A stretch of 64,000 bases of DNA, from the NCBI GenBank assembly GCA_963778075.1, contig CAVZTJ010000015.1, forward strand, positions 1,054,001 to 1,118,000, read 5' to 3'. The stretch is from JASHPR01 sp963778075. GTDB lineage: Bacteria; Actinomycetota; Actinomycetes; Streptosporangiales; Streptosporangiaceae. Positions within the stretch are counted from its first letter, which is position 1, and every line of letters starts with the position of its first letter. This document shows, one piece after another, positions 43,056 to 52,954 of this stretch. Position numbers and translations under genes: made by a program. The notes under the pieces are model-generated. The model worked only from the letters and a program-made list of their open reading frames with translations. It was not told the DNA's origin and ran no database searches.

Positions 43056-43517
43056 ATGTCGCACGAGGACAAGATCAAGGAACAGGCCGGGACCTATATG
43101 CAGCCGGGTGAGCGCGTTCTCGCCGCGTTCATAGCGCGACCTCGGGGCGCCTCACAGGCAACCATGGGCGGACTGGCCGGGAACATCATCGGAGGCAGAA
43201 AGGCCGCCCAGCAGCGTCAGGCCGCCAAGGACGCCGGACTGCAACTGGCCAGCCCGATGGCGCTGGCACTGACCGACAAGCGGCTCCTGGTGCTCCGGAT
43301 CAGCCCACCGATCGCCCTGGGCAAGGGAGGCGACGTCAAGGAACTCGTCAGCGATGCTCCGCTGGCCGACGTCGATTCGATCGAGGTGAAGCGCCTGCTG
43401 GCCGGCAAGATCGTGACGGTTACCGTCCGCGGCACCTCTTTCAAGCTCGAGGTCGGGGCGGCCATGGACACCAAGGGCGTGGCCGACGGACTCGCGCTGG
43501 CCAAGGCCGCCGCCTAA
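43056..43517 (+). CDS. Small protein with PH-like domain
   Basis: 153 residues; strong GGGAGAGGGAG ribosome site. The N-terminal helix (HEDKIKEQAGTYMQPGERVL) precedes a Gly-rich hydrophobic stretch (GGLAGNIIGGRKAAQQRQAA). A strand-rich part follows: SPMALALTDKRLLVLRI, DVDSIEVKRLLAGKIVTVTV, GTSFKLEVGAAM, a pattern like bacterial pleckstrin-homology (bPH/YokE) domains. No signal peptide. Function unknown; probably a stand-alone gene. Confidence 0.7.
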   Translation: MSHEDKIKEQAGTYMQPGERVLAAFIARPRGASQATMGGLAGNIIGGRKAAQQRQAAKDAGLQLASPMALALTDKRLLVLRISPPIALGKGGDVKELVSDAPLADVDSIEVKRLLAGKIVTVTVRGTSFKLEVGAAMDTKGVADGLALAKAAA

Positions 43518-43716
43518 GCCGCCGCGACGCCGGGCGGAGCGGCAGACAGGGGCGGCGAAATGGCAGCTTAGAGGTGCCCTGATGCTGGTGAGCACGACAT
43601 CTGCAAGGTAGTGCTGGCCGCCTGGTGATCCTCGTGCCGGCATCCATGCTGCGGGGGCAGCGAGGGCGAGACACTGTGGCTGTGGACACCGCTACGCCCG
43701 CAGGCCGGAGGTCACT

Positions 43717-46162
43717 GTGACGGCCGCCTTGTACTGGTGGCGATCCCACCGGAGCAGCACCTGGCGCAGCCTGCTCGCGATCGTGGTGGTGGGCGGACTG
43801 CTGGGTGCTTTGCGCTGGGTGCGCTGGCCGGCGCTCGCCGGACGGCATCGGCCTATAGCCGGTACCTCGCCGCGACCAACGCGAGTGACGCGCTGGTCAA
43901 CATCCCTGGACTCGTGCCCGGTATACCGGTGACGCGGCCGATGACGCTGATCTCACACCTGCCAGGGGTCTCGCAGAGCGCGGTCTACATAGGCATGGAC
44001 GCCTATCCGGTGCTGGACGGCAAGGTCGACGATGCGTGGCAGGTCAACGACGTCACCGGAACCCTGAGCAGTTCTTCGTTTGGCGCCGACGGATTCAGCC
44101 AGGACAAGATAACGGTCCTGGCTGGCCGGCTGCCGAGCACCGGGTCAACCAATCAGGTGGTGCTGACTCCCGGCATCGCCGCAAGGTTCGGAGTGGGAGT
44201 CGGCAGCAGGGTTACTTACCTGTTCAGCAATGGTGGCAACCCGTCGCCGGGGATCCCCAGGGTCAGGCCGGTCAGGGGACATTCTGGGTCGCCGCGATCG
44301 TCGCTGTCCGCCCGTGCTGACGGACCAGTCAGATGCTGTCAACGCCACCGTCCTGCCGCCTGGTGCCACCGTCAGCTGATCGCCTACTACCAGTTCGGCT
44401 GGGTCGGGGTGCGGTTGGACGCGGGGCCGATGGCATACCTGAGCTGCAGCGTCACCTGGCCAGCTTGGCAGCCGCTGTGATGCAGCAGATCCGCAGCCCT
44501 TCCGAGCGGAACTGGGCGGCGGCCTGACCTTCAACATCAGCAGCTCGGCGATCATTCATGACCAGGTACAGCAGGCGATCAGGCCGCAGGCTCTCGCGCT
44601 CGCCATCTTCGGCGGGATAGCCGTCCTGGCCATGCTCGTCCTCGTCGGCCAGGGCCTGGCGCGGCTCATCAGCCGGGCTGGCGGCGACATCTCGGTGATG
44701 CGCTACCTGGGAGCCACCCGCTCCCAGGTAGCGCTCACCGCTGGTCTGCCCGCCTGCAGTGCTGTCGCCGGCAGCGTGATCCTGGCGGTGGCGGGGGCTG
44801 TCGCGCTGTCCCTGCTGGCGCCCGTCGGCCCGATCCGCCAGTTCGACCCGGACCGCGGGCTGCAGGCGGACGCTCTCGTGCTCGGCGCCGGATCGGCCGT
44901 GCTGATCGTGTTGCTGCTTGCGATGCTGACCCTGATGGCCGCGCAAGCAGTCCGCCACCCCGGCGACCGCCCGGCGACCAGGGCGTCGGATGTCGCCAGG
45001 GTCGCGGCAGCCGCGGGCCTTCCGGCCTCCGCCGTCATGGGCAGCCGCAACGCGCTGGAGCCGGATCGGGACGGCAGGCGGCTCCGGTGCGGGCGTCCTG
45101 ATCGGGTCCGTGGCCGCCGTCACAGCTGTCACGGTCGCCGTGGTTTCGGCGCCAGCCTGAACGGGCTCTCACCCATCCAGCGCATACGGCTGGAATTGGG
45201 GCGTACTGATCCAGGCTGAAGGCGGCTACGGCGACTGGACTCCCGGAGCCTGGCCAAGCTGATCGATGGCCAGCCGGAGGTGACTGGCTGGTCTGAGCTC
45301 GGCTTCAGCTCCGTTCCGCTAGGTCGCGGCGGCACAATGTCCCCGTCCTCGGCGTGCAGCGGCACAGCGGCACGGTCGAGCCGCCAACCACCAGCGGACA
45401 TCCGATCAATGGCAGCGGCCAGATCGAGCTGGGCACCGTGACCATGCGTCAGCTCGGTGTGCACGTCGGCCAGGCCATCCCTGCCGGGCCAGGGCCGCAT
45501 CGAAAGTGGCTCACGGTGGTGGGACAGTCACGCTGCCGTCTTTCGGCGCAGCCCGGAGCGACCCGTCTCCCTGGGCCGGGGCGCGATGATGTCCGAAGAT
45601 GAGCTGCTGACCGTCCTCGGCGTGACACCTGCGGAAATGAAACAGGCACGAGTGTCATCTCAGGCCGCTCCGTCGGCCGTGGCCATCGACCTGGCGCCCG
45701 GCACGACCCGCAGGCAGCGGGCAGACCTCGTCAGGGATCACTCAGCAATCCAGACGGAACTCCAGGCGGGACCTCAGCCACCAGTTCAAGGCGGCAGCGA
45801 TCGAGAACGATCGAGATGGGCGGGAGCGTGGTGGGTGGGAGGAGAGAGGTAGAGGGGAGGGGAGGGGGAGGGGGAAGGCTCTGGGGATGACCCGGCGGCA
45901 GGTCAGGGCGATCGTCGCCTGGCAGACAAGCAGCACCCTCGGCATAGCGGTCCTCATCGCGATCCCGCTGGGTATCCTCGCCGGCCGGCTGGCCTGGCGG
46001 GCGTTCGCTGGATCGCTGGGCGTCGCGCCCGTCACCGTGGTTCCCGTCCTGCTCGCTGTCGCCGGCACGGCGGCACTCCTGGTAGCTGGCAACGTGCTGA
46101 CGTCGGTGCCCGGCGCGATTGCCGCGCGGACATCGCCGTCCATCGCCCTGCGGACGGAGTAA
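43717..46162 (+). pseudogene. Large FtsX-type ABC permease, frameshifted throughout
   Basis: GTG 43717 opens MTAALYWWRSHRSSTWRSLL. After one base is added to TTT near 43808 it continues ALGALAGARRTASAYSRYLA, typical of a roughly 800-residue actinobacterial FtsX permease. Further blocks in different frames follow in order: LPSTGSTNQVVLTPGIAARF; QALALAIFGGIAVLAMLVLV and ISVMRYLGATRSQVALTAGL (first FtsX domain); GQIELGTVTMRQLGVHVGQA; and finally 45887-46162, QVRAIVAWQTSSTLGIAVLI to SPSIALRTE. All domains are present in order; breaks are mostly one-base. Its ATPase is not adjacent. Confidence 0.75.
45805..45880 (+). repeat. Purine-only tract with G-quadruplex potential
   Basis: A run dominated by G and A, ending GAGGGGAGGGGAGGGGG and AGGGGGAAGG (45851-45878). 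It contains at least four G4-5 blocks separated by one A and could fold as a G-quadruplex on the forward strand. It interrupts the FtsX permease similarity and may be an expansion that helped break the gene. Confidence 0.6.
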
Positions 46163-46247
46163 GCATCACGGCTCGACACGCCGCGAAGCGATGTGCTGGA
46201 CTGAGACCCGCAGATACCCGTCCCCGCAGGCGGAGAGGGATGGCGCA

Positions 46248-47195
46248 ATGATCGGGTACCTGATCCGGCGCATCTTGCAGACCATCATCGTCTTGTTCTT
46301 CGTGACGGTGTTCACGCTGTTTCTGGTGCACCTGTTCCCGGGCGGGCCGATCAAGGCCATGCTCGGCCAGCGGGCCACACCCCAGCAGGTCAACTACTAC
46401 AACCACCTCTACGGGTTCGACCAGCCGTTCTACGTGCAATACATCAAGTGGATCGGCCAGCTGCTGCACGGCAACCTCGGATTCTCCAACAAGCTCAACA
46501 TGTCGGTCGCCGCCCTGATCGCCCAGGACCTGCCCAAGACGATCATCCTGATCCTGATCGGCACCGTCGTCTCGCTGGCCTTCGGCATCCCGCTCGGCCT
46601 CTACCAGGCCGTGAAGCGCTACACCGCCGGTGACTACGTCCTGACCGGCGTATCCTTTCTCGGCTACGCCACCCCACCGTTCTTCGTCGGCCTGCTGCTG
46701 GTGGAGTGGTTCTCCGTCGACGTTCACCTGCTGCCGCCGTTCGCGCCGCAGGGCACGTCGGTGGGCCAGATCCTTTCCCAGCCGACGGCGCTGATCCTGC
46801 CGGTGCTCTCCTACTCCTTTGTGCTCTACGCGCTGTGGAGCCGGTACATGCGCTCCTCGGTCATGGACAACCTGGTGCAGGACTACGTCCGCACCGCGAG
46901 AGCCAAGGGCGCCAGCGAGCGGCGGGTGCTGTGGGGGCACGTGTTCCGCAACTCGCTGATGTCCGTCATCACCCTGCTCGGACTTTCCCTGCCAGATCTG
47001 GTGGCCGGGGCGATCTTCATTGAGGTGGTCTTCAACTACCCGGGCATGGGTCTGGCGTTCTACAACGCCGCGCTGAACGTTGACTATGAGGTCTTGCTCG
47101 GGTTCACGGTCATCGCCACGCTGGCGACGATCCTGGGGAACCTGCTGGCCGACGTCAGTTACGCGGTACTCGACCCGAGGGTGAGATACAGCTGA
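46248..47195 (+). CDS. DppB/OppB-type ABC permease (orphan)
   Basis: A 315-residue inner-membrane permease with six helices. It starts MIGYLIRRILQTIIVLFFVT, with FLVHLFPGGP typical of the first periplasmic loop, and carries the EAA motif DYVRTARAKGASERRVLWGH before VFRNSLMSV. It ends VSYAVLDPRVRYS, the usual DppB terminus. ATG 46248 has GGAGAGGGA seven bases upstream. Peptide importers need DppC, two ATPases and a binding protein; none follows, since the next gene is an aldo/keto reductase. It is therefore an isolated subunit or the edge of a rearranged operon. Confidence 0.9.
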   Translation: MIGYLIRRILQTIIVLFFVTVFTLFLVHLFPGGPIKAMLGQRATPQQVNYYNHLYGFDQPFYVQYIKWIGQLLHGNLGFSNKLNMSVAALIAQDLPKTIILILIGTVVSLAFGIPLGLYQAVKRYTAGDYVLTGVSFLGYATPPFFVGLLLVEWFSVDVHLLPPFAPQGTSVGQILSQPTALILPVLSYSFVLYALWSRYMRSSVMDNLVQDYVRTARAKGASERRVLWGHVFRNSLMSVITLLGLSLPDLVAGAIFIEVVFNYPGMGLAFYNAALNVDYEVLLGFTVIATLATILGNLLADVSYAVLDPRVRYS

Positions 47196-47271
47196 CGATC
47201 CTGCCTGGCCTCTGCAGTAGCCTCATGCGTGAACCAGGCAATGGCAGCGCAGCACGATCGGCAGATCGGCA

Positions 47272-48237
47272 TTGGAATACGTAAGGCTGGGCTCCTCCGG
47301 ACTGAAGGTGTCACGTCTTGGGCTCGGCATGATGAGCTACGGCGACCCTGCATTGCAGTCGTGGGCATTGACCGAGGATCAGGCCGAACCGGTCGTCCGG
47401 TGCGCGGTTGAAGGTGGCGTCACCTTCTTCGACACCGCCGATACCTACTCCGACGGTGCAAGCGAGGTCGTCACCGGCCGCCTCCTCGCCAAGATGTTCC
47501 AGCACCGGGACGACTACGTCTTGGCGACGAAGGTCTTCTACCCGATGGGACCCGGCCCGAACGACCGTGGCCTGTCTCGCAAGCACATTGTCAGCGCGAT
47601 CGACGCTTCGCTTCGCCGACTCGGCACCGACTATGTCGATCTGTACCAGATCCACCGGTTCGACGTTGATACACCGGTCGAGGAGACCATTCAGGCCCTT
47701 GATGATCTGATCCGGTCCGGCAAGGTGCGCTATGCCGGCGCTTCGGCGATGTACGCCTGGCAGTTCGCCAAGCTGCAGTATTGCGCCGTTGCCAACAACT
47801 GGGCCACGTTCGCCACGATGCAGAACCGGTACAACCTCGTCAACCGGGAAGACGAGCGCGAGCTCATTCCCCTGTGTGCCGACATGGGTGCCGGGCTGAT
47901 CCCCTACAGTCCGCTTGCCAGAGGCCTGCTCGCGGGGACAAGGCAGCGAAGCGGAGTCACGGGAACCAAACGGGCCGCCGTATCCGGCGGTGACCGACTC
48001 GAGGACTTCGCCGTCCAGGACGCGGTCAGGGACGTCGCCCAGCGCCTCGATGTTCCAATGGCACGCGTGGCACTGGCCTGGTTGCTCAGCAAATCGGCCA
48101 TCTGCGCGCCGATCGTTGGAGCCACCAAAGAGGCTCACGTACGAGACGCAATGGCCTCGCTCGACCTCAACCTCAGCGAAGATGACCTGGCGAGGGTCGA
48201 AAGCCCCTATGTGCCGCGACTGCTCAGCAACTTTTAG
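47272..48237 (+). CDS. Aldo/keto reductase
   Basis: A 321-residue NADPH-dependent TIM-barrel oxidoreductase. The catalytic residues are visible: Asp and Tyr in FFDTADTYSDG, Lys in YVLATKVFYP, His in DLYQIHRFD. MQNRYNLVNREDERELIPLC and GAGLIPYSPLARGLLAG are typical of the YajO/L-glyceraldehyde reductase-like group. The start is TTG 47272 (LEYVRLGSSGLKVS); no upstream ATG fits. Substrate unknown; it follows the lone DppB gene by 76 bases. Confidence 0.9.
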   Translation: MEYVRLGSSGLKVSRLGLGMMSYGDPALQSWALTEDQAEPVVRCAVEGGVTFFDTADTYSDGASEVVTGRLLAKMFQHRDDYVLATKVFYPMGPGPNDRGLSRKHIVSAIDASLRRLGTDYVDLYQIHRFDVDTPVEETIQALDDLIRSGKVRYAGASAMYAWQFAKLQYCAVANNWATFATMQNRYNLVNREDERELIPLCADMGAGLIPYSPLARGLLAGTRQRSGVTGTKRAAVSGGDRLEDFAVQDAVRDVAQRLDVPMARVALAWLLSKSAICAPIVGATKEAHVRDAMASLDLNLSEDDLARVESPYVPRLLSNF

Positions 48238-48349
48238 GGCGCGTGGAGCGCTACCTGGGCACGCGATCTCAGGTGCGCGCGCCTGCAATGAGCTACGGCG
48301 ATCATCGGGAAATGCCGGGGCAAAGGCGCCGCCGTCATTGGAGGTTGGC

Positions 48350-49158
48350 ATGCACATCAATGCTGGTGACACCGCCTGGATGCTGACCTCGACAGCGCCG
48401 GGGTGGCGGCGCTCGCCACCGCCATCTACCTGAAGCGAATCCATCAGCTGGAACGGCCGCACAGCGTACCGCTGGTGCTGCTCGGCGCCGGGATCTTGTG
48501 GTTCGGCTGGTTCGGCTTCAACGCGGGCAGCGCGCTGTCCGCCGGGCAGGTCGCCGGCTACGCGCTGGTGAACACCCAGCTGGGGGCGTGCACGGCGATG
48601 CTCGTCTGGATGGGTATCGAGTGGTGGCGCCAGCGCAAGCCATCGGGTGTGGGCATCGCTACCGGCGCCGTCGCCGGCCTGGCCGCGATCACCCCGGCGT
48701 CGGGTTACGTGCAGCCGTGGGCAGCGATCATGATCGGCGCGGCGGCGGGGCTGGTCTGCTACGGCGCCGTCCACCTGAAGGACATATTCCACTACGACGA
48801 CTCCCTCGACGTGGTCGGCGTGCACATGGTCGGCGGCGCGATCGGGGTCGTGCTCACCGGCGTGTTCGCCAGCCTCGCCGTGAACGCCGCCGGCGAGGCT
48901 GGCGGCTGGACCCAGCTCGGCCGCCAGGCGGTGCTCGCCGTCGTCGGGATCGCCTACCCGTTCGTCATGACCTGGATCATCCTGTGGGTTACCGACCACA
49001 CCGTGGGGCTGCGGGTGGGTCCCGGAGAAGAGGCAGAGGGCCTCGATCTCGGCGAGCACGGAGAGGTCGCCTACCAGCTGGCAGAACCGGCAGCCGCCAT
49101 GGCGAGCGACGGCATGGCGGCCGCTCCGGGAGCGCCGCACGCAACCGAAGCGCCATAA
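48350..49158 (+). pseudogene. Ammonium transporter gene with large internal deletion
   Basis: ATG 48350 begins MHINAGDTAWMLTSTA, the normal Amt N-terminus. It then jumps, out of frame, to AGVAALATAIYLKRI, which lies about halfway through a normal Amt protein of about 430 residues. From there to the stop it is coherent: GILWFGWFGFNAGSALSAG, NTQLGACTAMLVWMGIEW, VVGVHMVGGAIGVVLTGVF (with the second pore His). The first pore His, the Phe gate region and about four helices are gone, so it cannot form a channel. The long acidic C-tail is retained. Confidence 0.8.
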
Positions 49159-49185
49159 GCCAGTTCGAGATCAGGCGCAACTGAG

Positions 49186-49762
49186 TCAGCTGAGCCCTGG
49201 GTGCAGCGGCTTCGCAGGGAGGGCCGCGGGCGGGTCGGCCGGTGGCAGTGCTCCGATGCCAGGTCCATGCGGGATTGGCAGCATCTGAATCGTCTCTTCA
49301 CGCGCAGCGGGTGTCCGCCCGGCGAGGTCCGCGGCGGGCCTTTCCGCCTGCTCCGCGCCAGCGGGGTAGTCCCGGGCGGCCAGCAACCGGATCCCGGACG
49401 GCCAGCAACCGGATCCCGGGCGGAGCGGGATGACACCCGGCAGCTCGAAGTGTGCCTTCCTGGTGACGACATCGATCCCTTGGATGACGAGCGTGGCGGT
49501 GACCAGCCGCCCGGCGCTGATCCCACGCTGGGATGGGGCTCGATGCGGACCGTGTGCGTGGCATCTGCTCCGGTGTTATGGACGCTTACCAGGCCCGGCG
49601 GCCCGGTACTGGCCACAGCCTGTACGCTCTGCCCGGGCGCCCCCGGCGGATGCGAGCGCACCCCACGGTGGCGCACCACCAGCGCGGCAGCCGCGGCCGC
49701 CAGGGTTACGGCAGCGAGCAAGATGATCAGAAGTGGCAGTGCACTGGCTGGCCCCCGTCCAT
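49186..49762 (-). pseudogene. Small membrane-anchored protein with two one-base breaks
   Basis: ATG 49762 follows AGAGGAGGA. If one G is added to the GGGGG after it, the frame reads MDGGPASALPLLIILLAAVT and AAAAALVVRHRG (one helix), then VQAVASTGPPGLVSVHNTGA. A second added G in the GGG near 49530 gives SAGRLVTATLVIQGIDVVTR and AHFELPGVIPLRPGS, then a long Pro/Ala-rich tail to 49186. The strand-rich part after the helix looks like a small extracytoplasmic domain. No family recognised. The reconstruction needs two single-base corrections, both in G runs. Confidence 0.4.
49377..49420. repeat. 22-bp tandem duplication
   Basis: CGGCCAGCAACCGGATCCCG plus two bases (GA, then GG), twice in tandem (49377-49398 and 49399-49420), differing at the last base. 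It lies within the frameshifted membrane-protein gene on the other strand and could add another reading-frame disturbance, since 22 is not a multiple of three. Confidence 0.85.
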
Positions 49763-50025
49763 GACCGTCCTCCTCTGCCTCGCTCTAATAGAGAGTGCTG
49801 GAGCTGTTTCACTCCGTCATTAGATAAGAGCCCCCCGCTCGCCGGGAGATACATGCCGAAGGTGAGGGATCGCTGGCCGGCACTCAGCCGCGCTTCCCGC
49901 GGGCGGCGTACAACCTGTTCGCCCCCACCACCGGCAAGCAGACCTACTGCCTAGGCGCATGCCGTCGGCGCGATTGATCAACATCCGATGCCGGTGAGGC
50001 TCTGTCCGAGCAGGTTGATCGTCAG

Positions 50026-51216
50026 TTATTGCAGCGGTGCGCTCGCTGTGGCTACCTCCGGCTGACCGCCTATCGGCGGGCTTGCCGAGGGAGTGCTGAC
50101 CGGGGTGCGGTGGATGAGCGCAGGTGCATGCCGCCATACCAGGAAGGCAGCCGCGCCGAGGGGAATGGGCGGCAGGTAGGTAACGGCCCGGTACAACAGC
50201 ACGGCGGCGGTCACTTGCGCGCTCGCCCGGGGGCCGGCCTCGGCGGCCAGAACGCCCACCAGACCGAGCTCGGTGATCCCCAGGCCGCCCGGGGTGAGGG
50301 GCAGCACCGTCACCAGCCGGACAAACGCGTACGCCGCCAGGGAGGTCTGCCACGACACCTGGGCCTGGGACAGGCCGACGCCGCGCAGGCACGCCAGCAG
50401 CACCAGCCACAAGATGACATTGGCCGCCGCCGTAGTGACCGTGATTCGCCAGCCGCGGGCTGCCAGCAGCCCGGCCGCACGGCTTCGGAAGCCGGTCAGG
50501 GACCCCGCGATGCGGGAAGGCGCCTGACGGCGCGCCATCCGGCAGGCCATAGCGGCAACTCGCTGCAGAACAACGTCGGCGCGCAGCGCGAAGCCCTGGC
50601 TGCGCAGCAGCAGGCCGAGCCCGGCCGACGCGACGGCGAGCAGGCCCAGACCCACAGCCGCAGAGCTGATCAGAACGGCATCCGGCTTGCTGACAGTCAG
50701 CAAGGCCACCAGCGCGAGGACCGGCAGACCCAGCTTGGCGAAGACGTTCCAGATGCCCGACAACAGGGTGTACAGCACGTACTCTTCCGTGCTGACGCCC
50801 CAGCTGGACAACATCGCCCAGCTGACCCCCATGCCGAGGGCGCCGCCTACGGGCAAGCTGTTGGCCACGGCATTGGAGCTGAGATTGACAACCGCCGCCT
50901 CGCGCAGCCGCAGCGAGGGCAGCACGGCGCAGATCCCGAACCAGTACGAGGCCAGGCTGGCGGCAGCCGCAACGCCGATGAGCAGGGCATAGGGCCAGGT
51001 CATCGCCTGCAGACTGGCCCACACGCTGTGGTAGGACGCAAACCGCGGGAGCGCAAACCCGAACGCGGCGATGATGAGAGCGGCTGACACCGCCCCCCGG
51101 AGAACCTTCCGGGCTCGCCGCGGCCGGCACTCGCCCGTCACCGGCTGCCCCGGGGCGCCGCCCTGCGGGGAGGCTCCGACAGCAGTGGGCCCCTCTGGTG
51201 GCGTCTCGGTGGCCAT
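50026..51216 (-). CDS. Flippase-like membrane protein (UPF0104/AglD-type)
   Basis: A 396-residue protein with about eight hydrophobic helices. NLSSNAVANSLPVGGALGMG and RLVTVLPLTPGGLGITELGLV are the paired P-G-G motifs of the lysylphosphatidylglycerol synthase transmembrane/UPF0104 family. That family acts in lipid or polyisoprenyl-linked sugar translocation. There is no C-terminal aminoacyl-transfer domain. ATG 51216 is chosen; the frame is open far upstream but the extra part is low-complexity. Confidence 0.82.
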   Translation of the reverse strand: MATETPPEGPTAVGASPQGGAPGQPVTGECRPRRARKVLRGAVSAALIIAAFGFALPRFASYHSVWASLQAMTWPYALLIGVAAAASLASYWFGICAVLPSLRLREAAVVNLSSNAVANSLPVGGALGMGVSWAMLSSWGVSTEEYVLYTLLSGIWNVFAKLGLPVLALVALLTVSKPDAVLISSAAVGLGLLAVASAGLGLLLRSQGFALRADVVLQRVAAMACRMARRQAPSRIAGSLTGFRSRAAGLLAARGWRITVTTAAANVILWLVLLACLRGVGLSQAQVSWQTSLAAYAFVRLVTVLPLTPGGLGITELGLVGVLAAEAGPRASAQVTAAVLLYRAVTYLPPIPLGAAAFLVWRHAPALIHRTPVSTPSASPPIGGQPEVATASAPLQ

Positions 51217-51835
51217 TGCGTCTGGCCGACGCTGATCGTTACGCAACAAACTCCGCTTCCTGCGCCGCTCCTGCTTTTGCGAGGACAGCTGCCGGGGTCC
51301 GGAGCAGCACCCGCAGACTACGTCAGGGCGAACACGACCGTCGAGTACTTGGTCGTGAGTGAGGAACAAGTGGTCAGCGCGCTGGCGTCGCCGCTGCATG
51401 GCAAAACCGCCGGGTGACTGCCATGAACATCCGGACCAGCGGACATGCTGTAGCGCCCGGCGGATGCGGCGGACGGCACGCAATCCGAACCTCCATCCTT
51501 TACGCTGACAAATAACTAGCAATTTATTTCTAGAAAGTATGGTAATCTCAGGCGTGAATAGCTGCGGCTTCCCCGGAAGTTCATCGCCTTGAGCCGCTGC
51601 CCTCGCGCACGACCTCGGGATGCCGCGGAGCCATGTCAACGACGGCGCCACAACCGCCTTCAGCTCGAAGCGGAGCAGCCGGTCGGTCAGCGAGTCCTTT
51701 GCCCTGTTCGCGGCATCGGCGCTGGCCGGCCGCCGACAAGGGCACGATTGAGCCCACCCTGGCCGCGGCGCATGTACGCCGGGTGCGGCAGCCGTCAGGC
51801 AGCCTGTTCCGTCTCAATCTGATCGGAGACCCGTC
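51217..51835. other. Long intergenic region carrying operator copy A
   Basis: About 620 bases between divergent genes. It is GC-rich and featureless except for a distinct AT-rich island at 51505-51555 that carries the 23-bp motif listed as copy A and a TATGGT -10-like element after it. Forward frames of 68-77 codons near 51589-51839 have no recognisable similarity and no ribosome site. Confidence 0.5.
51514..51536 (+). promoter_or_regulatory. Operator motif copy A (AACTAGCAA / TTCTAGAA)
   Basis: AACTAGCAA, then five bases, then TTCTAGAA, continuing AGTATGGTAATC. It is 21/23 identical to copy B at 55158-55180 and shares both half-motifs with copy C (52933-52954, other strand). A -10-like TATGGT follows at the same distance as TAGAGT follows copy B, so the motif probably sits at or just upstream of a -35. 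It points toward the STAS gene 300 bases downstream. Confidence 0.65.
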
Positions 51836-52558
51836 ATGAACTCCGCGACAACGGTCCACCGCGGCCTGGACCTTTCCGCCCAGAGTGAGGGTGGCATCAC
51901 CATCGCCGAGCTGGCCGGCGAACTGGACATTGCCAATGCTCCGGCGCTGCGCGAGCAGCTACTCAGCTTTCTCCGACCCGGCTCGAGCCGGCTTGTTATC
52001 GACCTGTCCAAGGTGAGCTTTTGTGACGCCACCGGCCTCGCGGTGCTAGTCAGCACTGCGCGCCGCGCCGGGCTGCTCGGCGGTTTCCTGCGCTTGGCCG
52101 CCGTTTCGCCACAGGTCGCCCAGGTGCTGGAGATCACCGGGCTCCACCGCCACCTCGCGAACTTCCTCACCGTCCACGCCGCGTCAACCGGGGCGCGCGG
52201 CGCCCAGTACGGCAAAGCGGTCGCAGCCGGGCGAGCTGCCATAGCACACCGCGGGCCCGCGAACGCGGGGCCGCCTCGGGTCCCAGCGGACGCCAGTGAA
52301 CTACGTGGCGCGGCCGCCGCCCTCCTAGCCTGCGCCGACGCGTGGCACGATGCCGATCCCAGCCGAAGGTTCACTCCAGCCCTGCGTGCGATGGCCCGTG
52401 CCCGCCATGGCACCGACGACGACGCCCTGGACACGGCGGCACGGTCGCTGCTGTCTGCCCTCGGCCGCCATCCCCTGACCTCCTCCCCGGCAGTCGCCGC
52501 AACCGCAACCCGCCTACGGCAGGCCCTCAATCCGGCGGCCCGGCTCGCCGCGACCTGA
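51836..52558 (+). CDS. STAS-domain protein (anti-sigma factor antagonist type)
   Basis: 240 residues. Residues 15-110 form a STAS domain: ITIAELAGELDIANAPALRE, SRLVIDLSKVSFCDATGLAV, LVSTARRAGLLGG. The phospho-acceptor position, usually Ser in DSSG, reads DATG, leaving a Thr. The C-terminal 120 residues are Ala-rich and helical (ELRGAAAALLACADAWHDAD) and unassigned. Such proteins work in partner-switching control of sigma factors; no anti-sigma kinase gene is adjacent. GGAG precedes ATG 51836. Confidence 0.85.
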   Translation: MNSATTVHRGLDLSAQSEGGITIAELAGELDIANAPALREQLLSFLRPGSSRLVIDLSKVSFCDATGLAVLVSTARRAGLLGGFLRLAAVSPQVAQVLEITGLHRHLANFLTVHAASTGARGAQYGKAVAAGRAAIAHRGPANAGPPRVPADASELRGAAAALLACADAWHDADPSRRFTPALRAMARARHGTDDDALDTAARSLLSALGRHPLTSSPAVAATATRLRQALNPAARLAAT

Positions 52559-52625
52559 CAGGGTCCCGCCCGCCGCCACCTTCAGAGATCAGGTACCGAG
52601 TCGGCCGGGATGTGGCCCCGGTCGC

Positions 52626-52919
52626 TCACGGCAGCGCGTTGTCGCCGGTCAGGAGAGCCAGAATCTCGCCAACGGTGCGCTCCCGGCCTGTGGACTCTGG
52701 CAGCGGGAGGTGCGCCTGGATCTGGTAGCGGTTGCGGCGGCCATCCTTCTGCTTGACGACGTACCCGGCCTGGGCCAGGTCAGTGACAATGCCGTAGGCG
52801 CTGCGCTCGGTGATGTCGAGCCTGGCCGCGATATCGCGGAGGCGGACGCCCGGGTCCTGTGCGATGCACAGCAGGACTCGAGCGTGGTTGGTCAGGAAGG
52901 TCCAGCTCGCGGCAGACAA
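52626..52919 (-). CDS. Small winged-helix transcriptional regulator (MarR-like)
   Basis: 97 residues, almost all one winged helix: LTNHARVLLCIAQDPGVRLR, DIAARLDITERSAYGIVTDL (recognition helix), AQAGYVVKQKDGRRNRYQIQ (wing). A short tail follows (TVGEILALLTG). The start is TTG 52919 with GGATGGGA upstream; operator copy C ends 14 bases before it, which argues for autoregulation. It lies in the middle of the region that carries all three motif copies. Confidence 0.85.
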   Translation of the reverse strand: MSAASWTFLTNHARVLLCIAQDPGVRLRDIAARLDITERSAYGIVTDLAQAGYVVKQKDGRRNRYQIQAHLPLPESTGRERTVGEILALLTGDNALP

Positions 52920-52932
52920 CTATCCCATCCAA

Positions 52933-52954
52933 TTCTGGAAGTTATTTGCTAGTT
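52933..52954 (-). promoter_or_regulatory. Operator motif copy C at the regulator promoter
   Basis: On the minus strand: AACTAGCAA, five bases (ATAAC), then TTCCAGAA, 14 bases upstream of the TTG start of the winged-helix gene. It matches copies A and B in both conserved blocks and in block spacing. At this position bound protein would block transcription or initiation of its own gene. Confidence 0.6.

Noticed and set aside
48247..48275. Short stretch reading RYLGTRSQV, like the FtsX coupling motif at 44700
   Set aside because: Only about ten codons; could be chance or a tiny relic, not enough to annotate.
49377..49420. Possible CRISPR-like repeat
   Set aside because: Two direct tandem copies without spacers; no array and no cas genes anywhere in the window.
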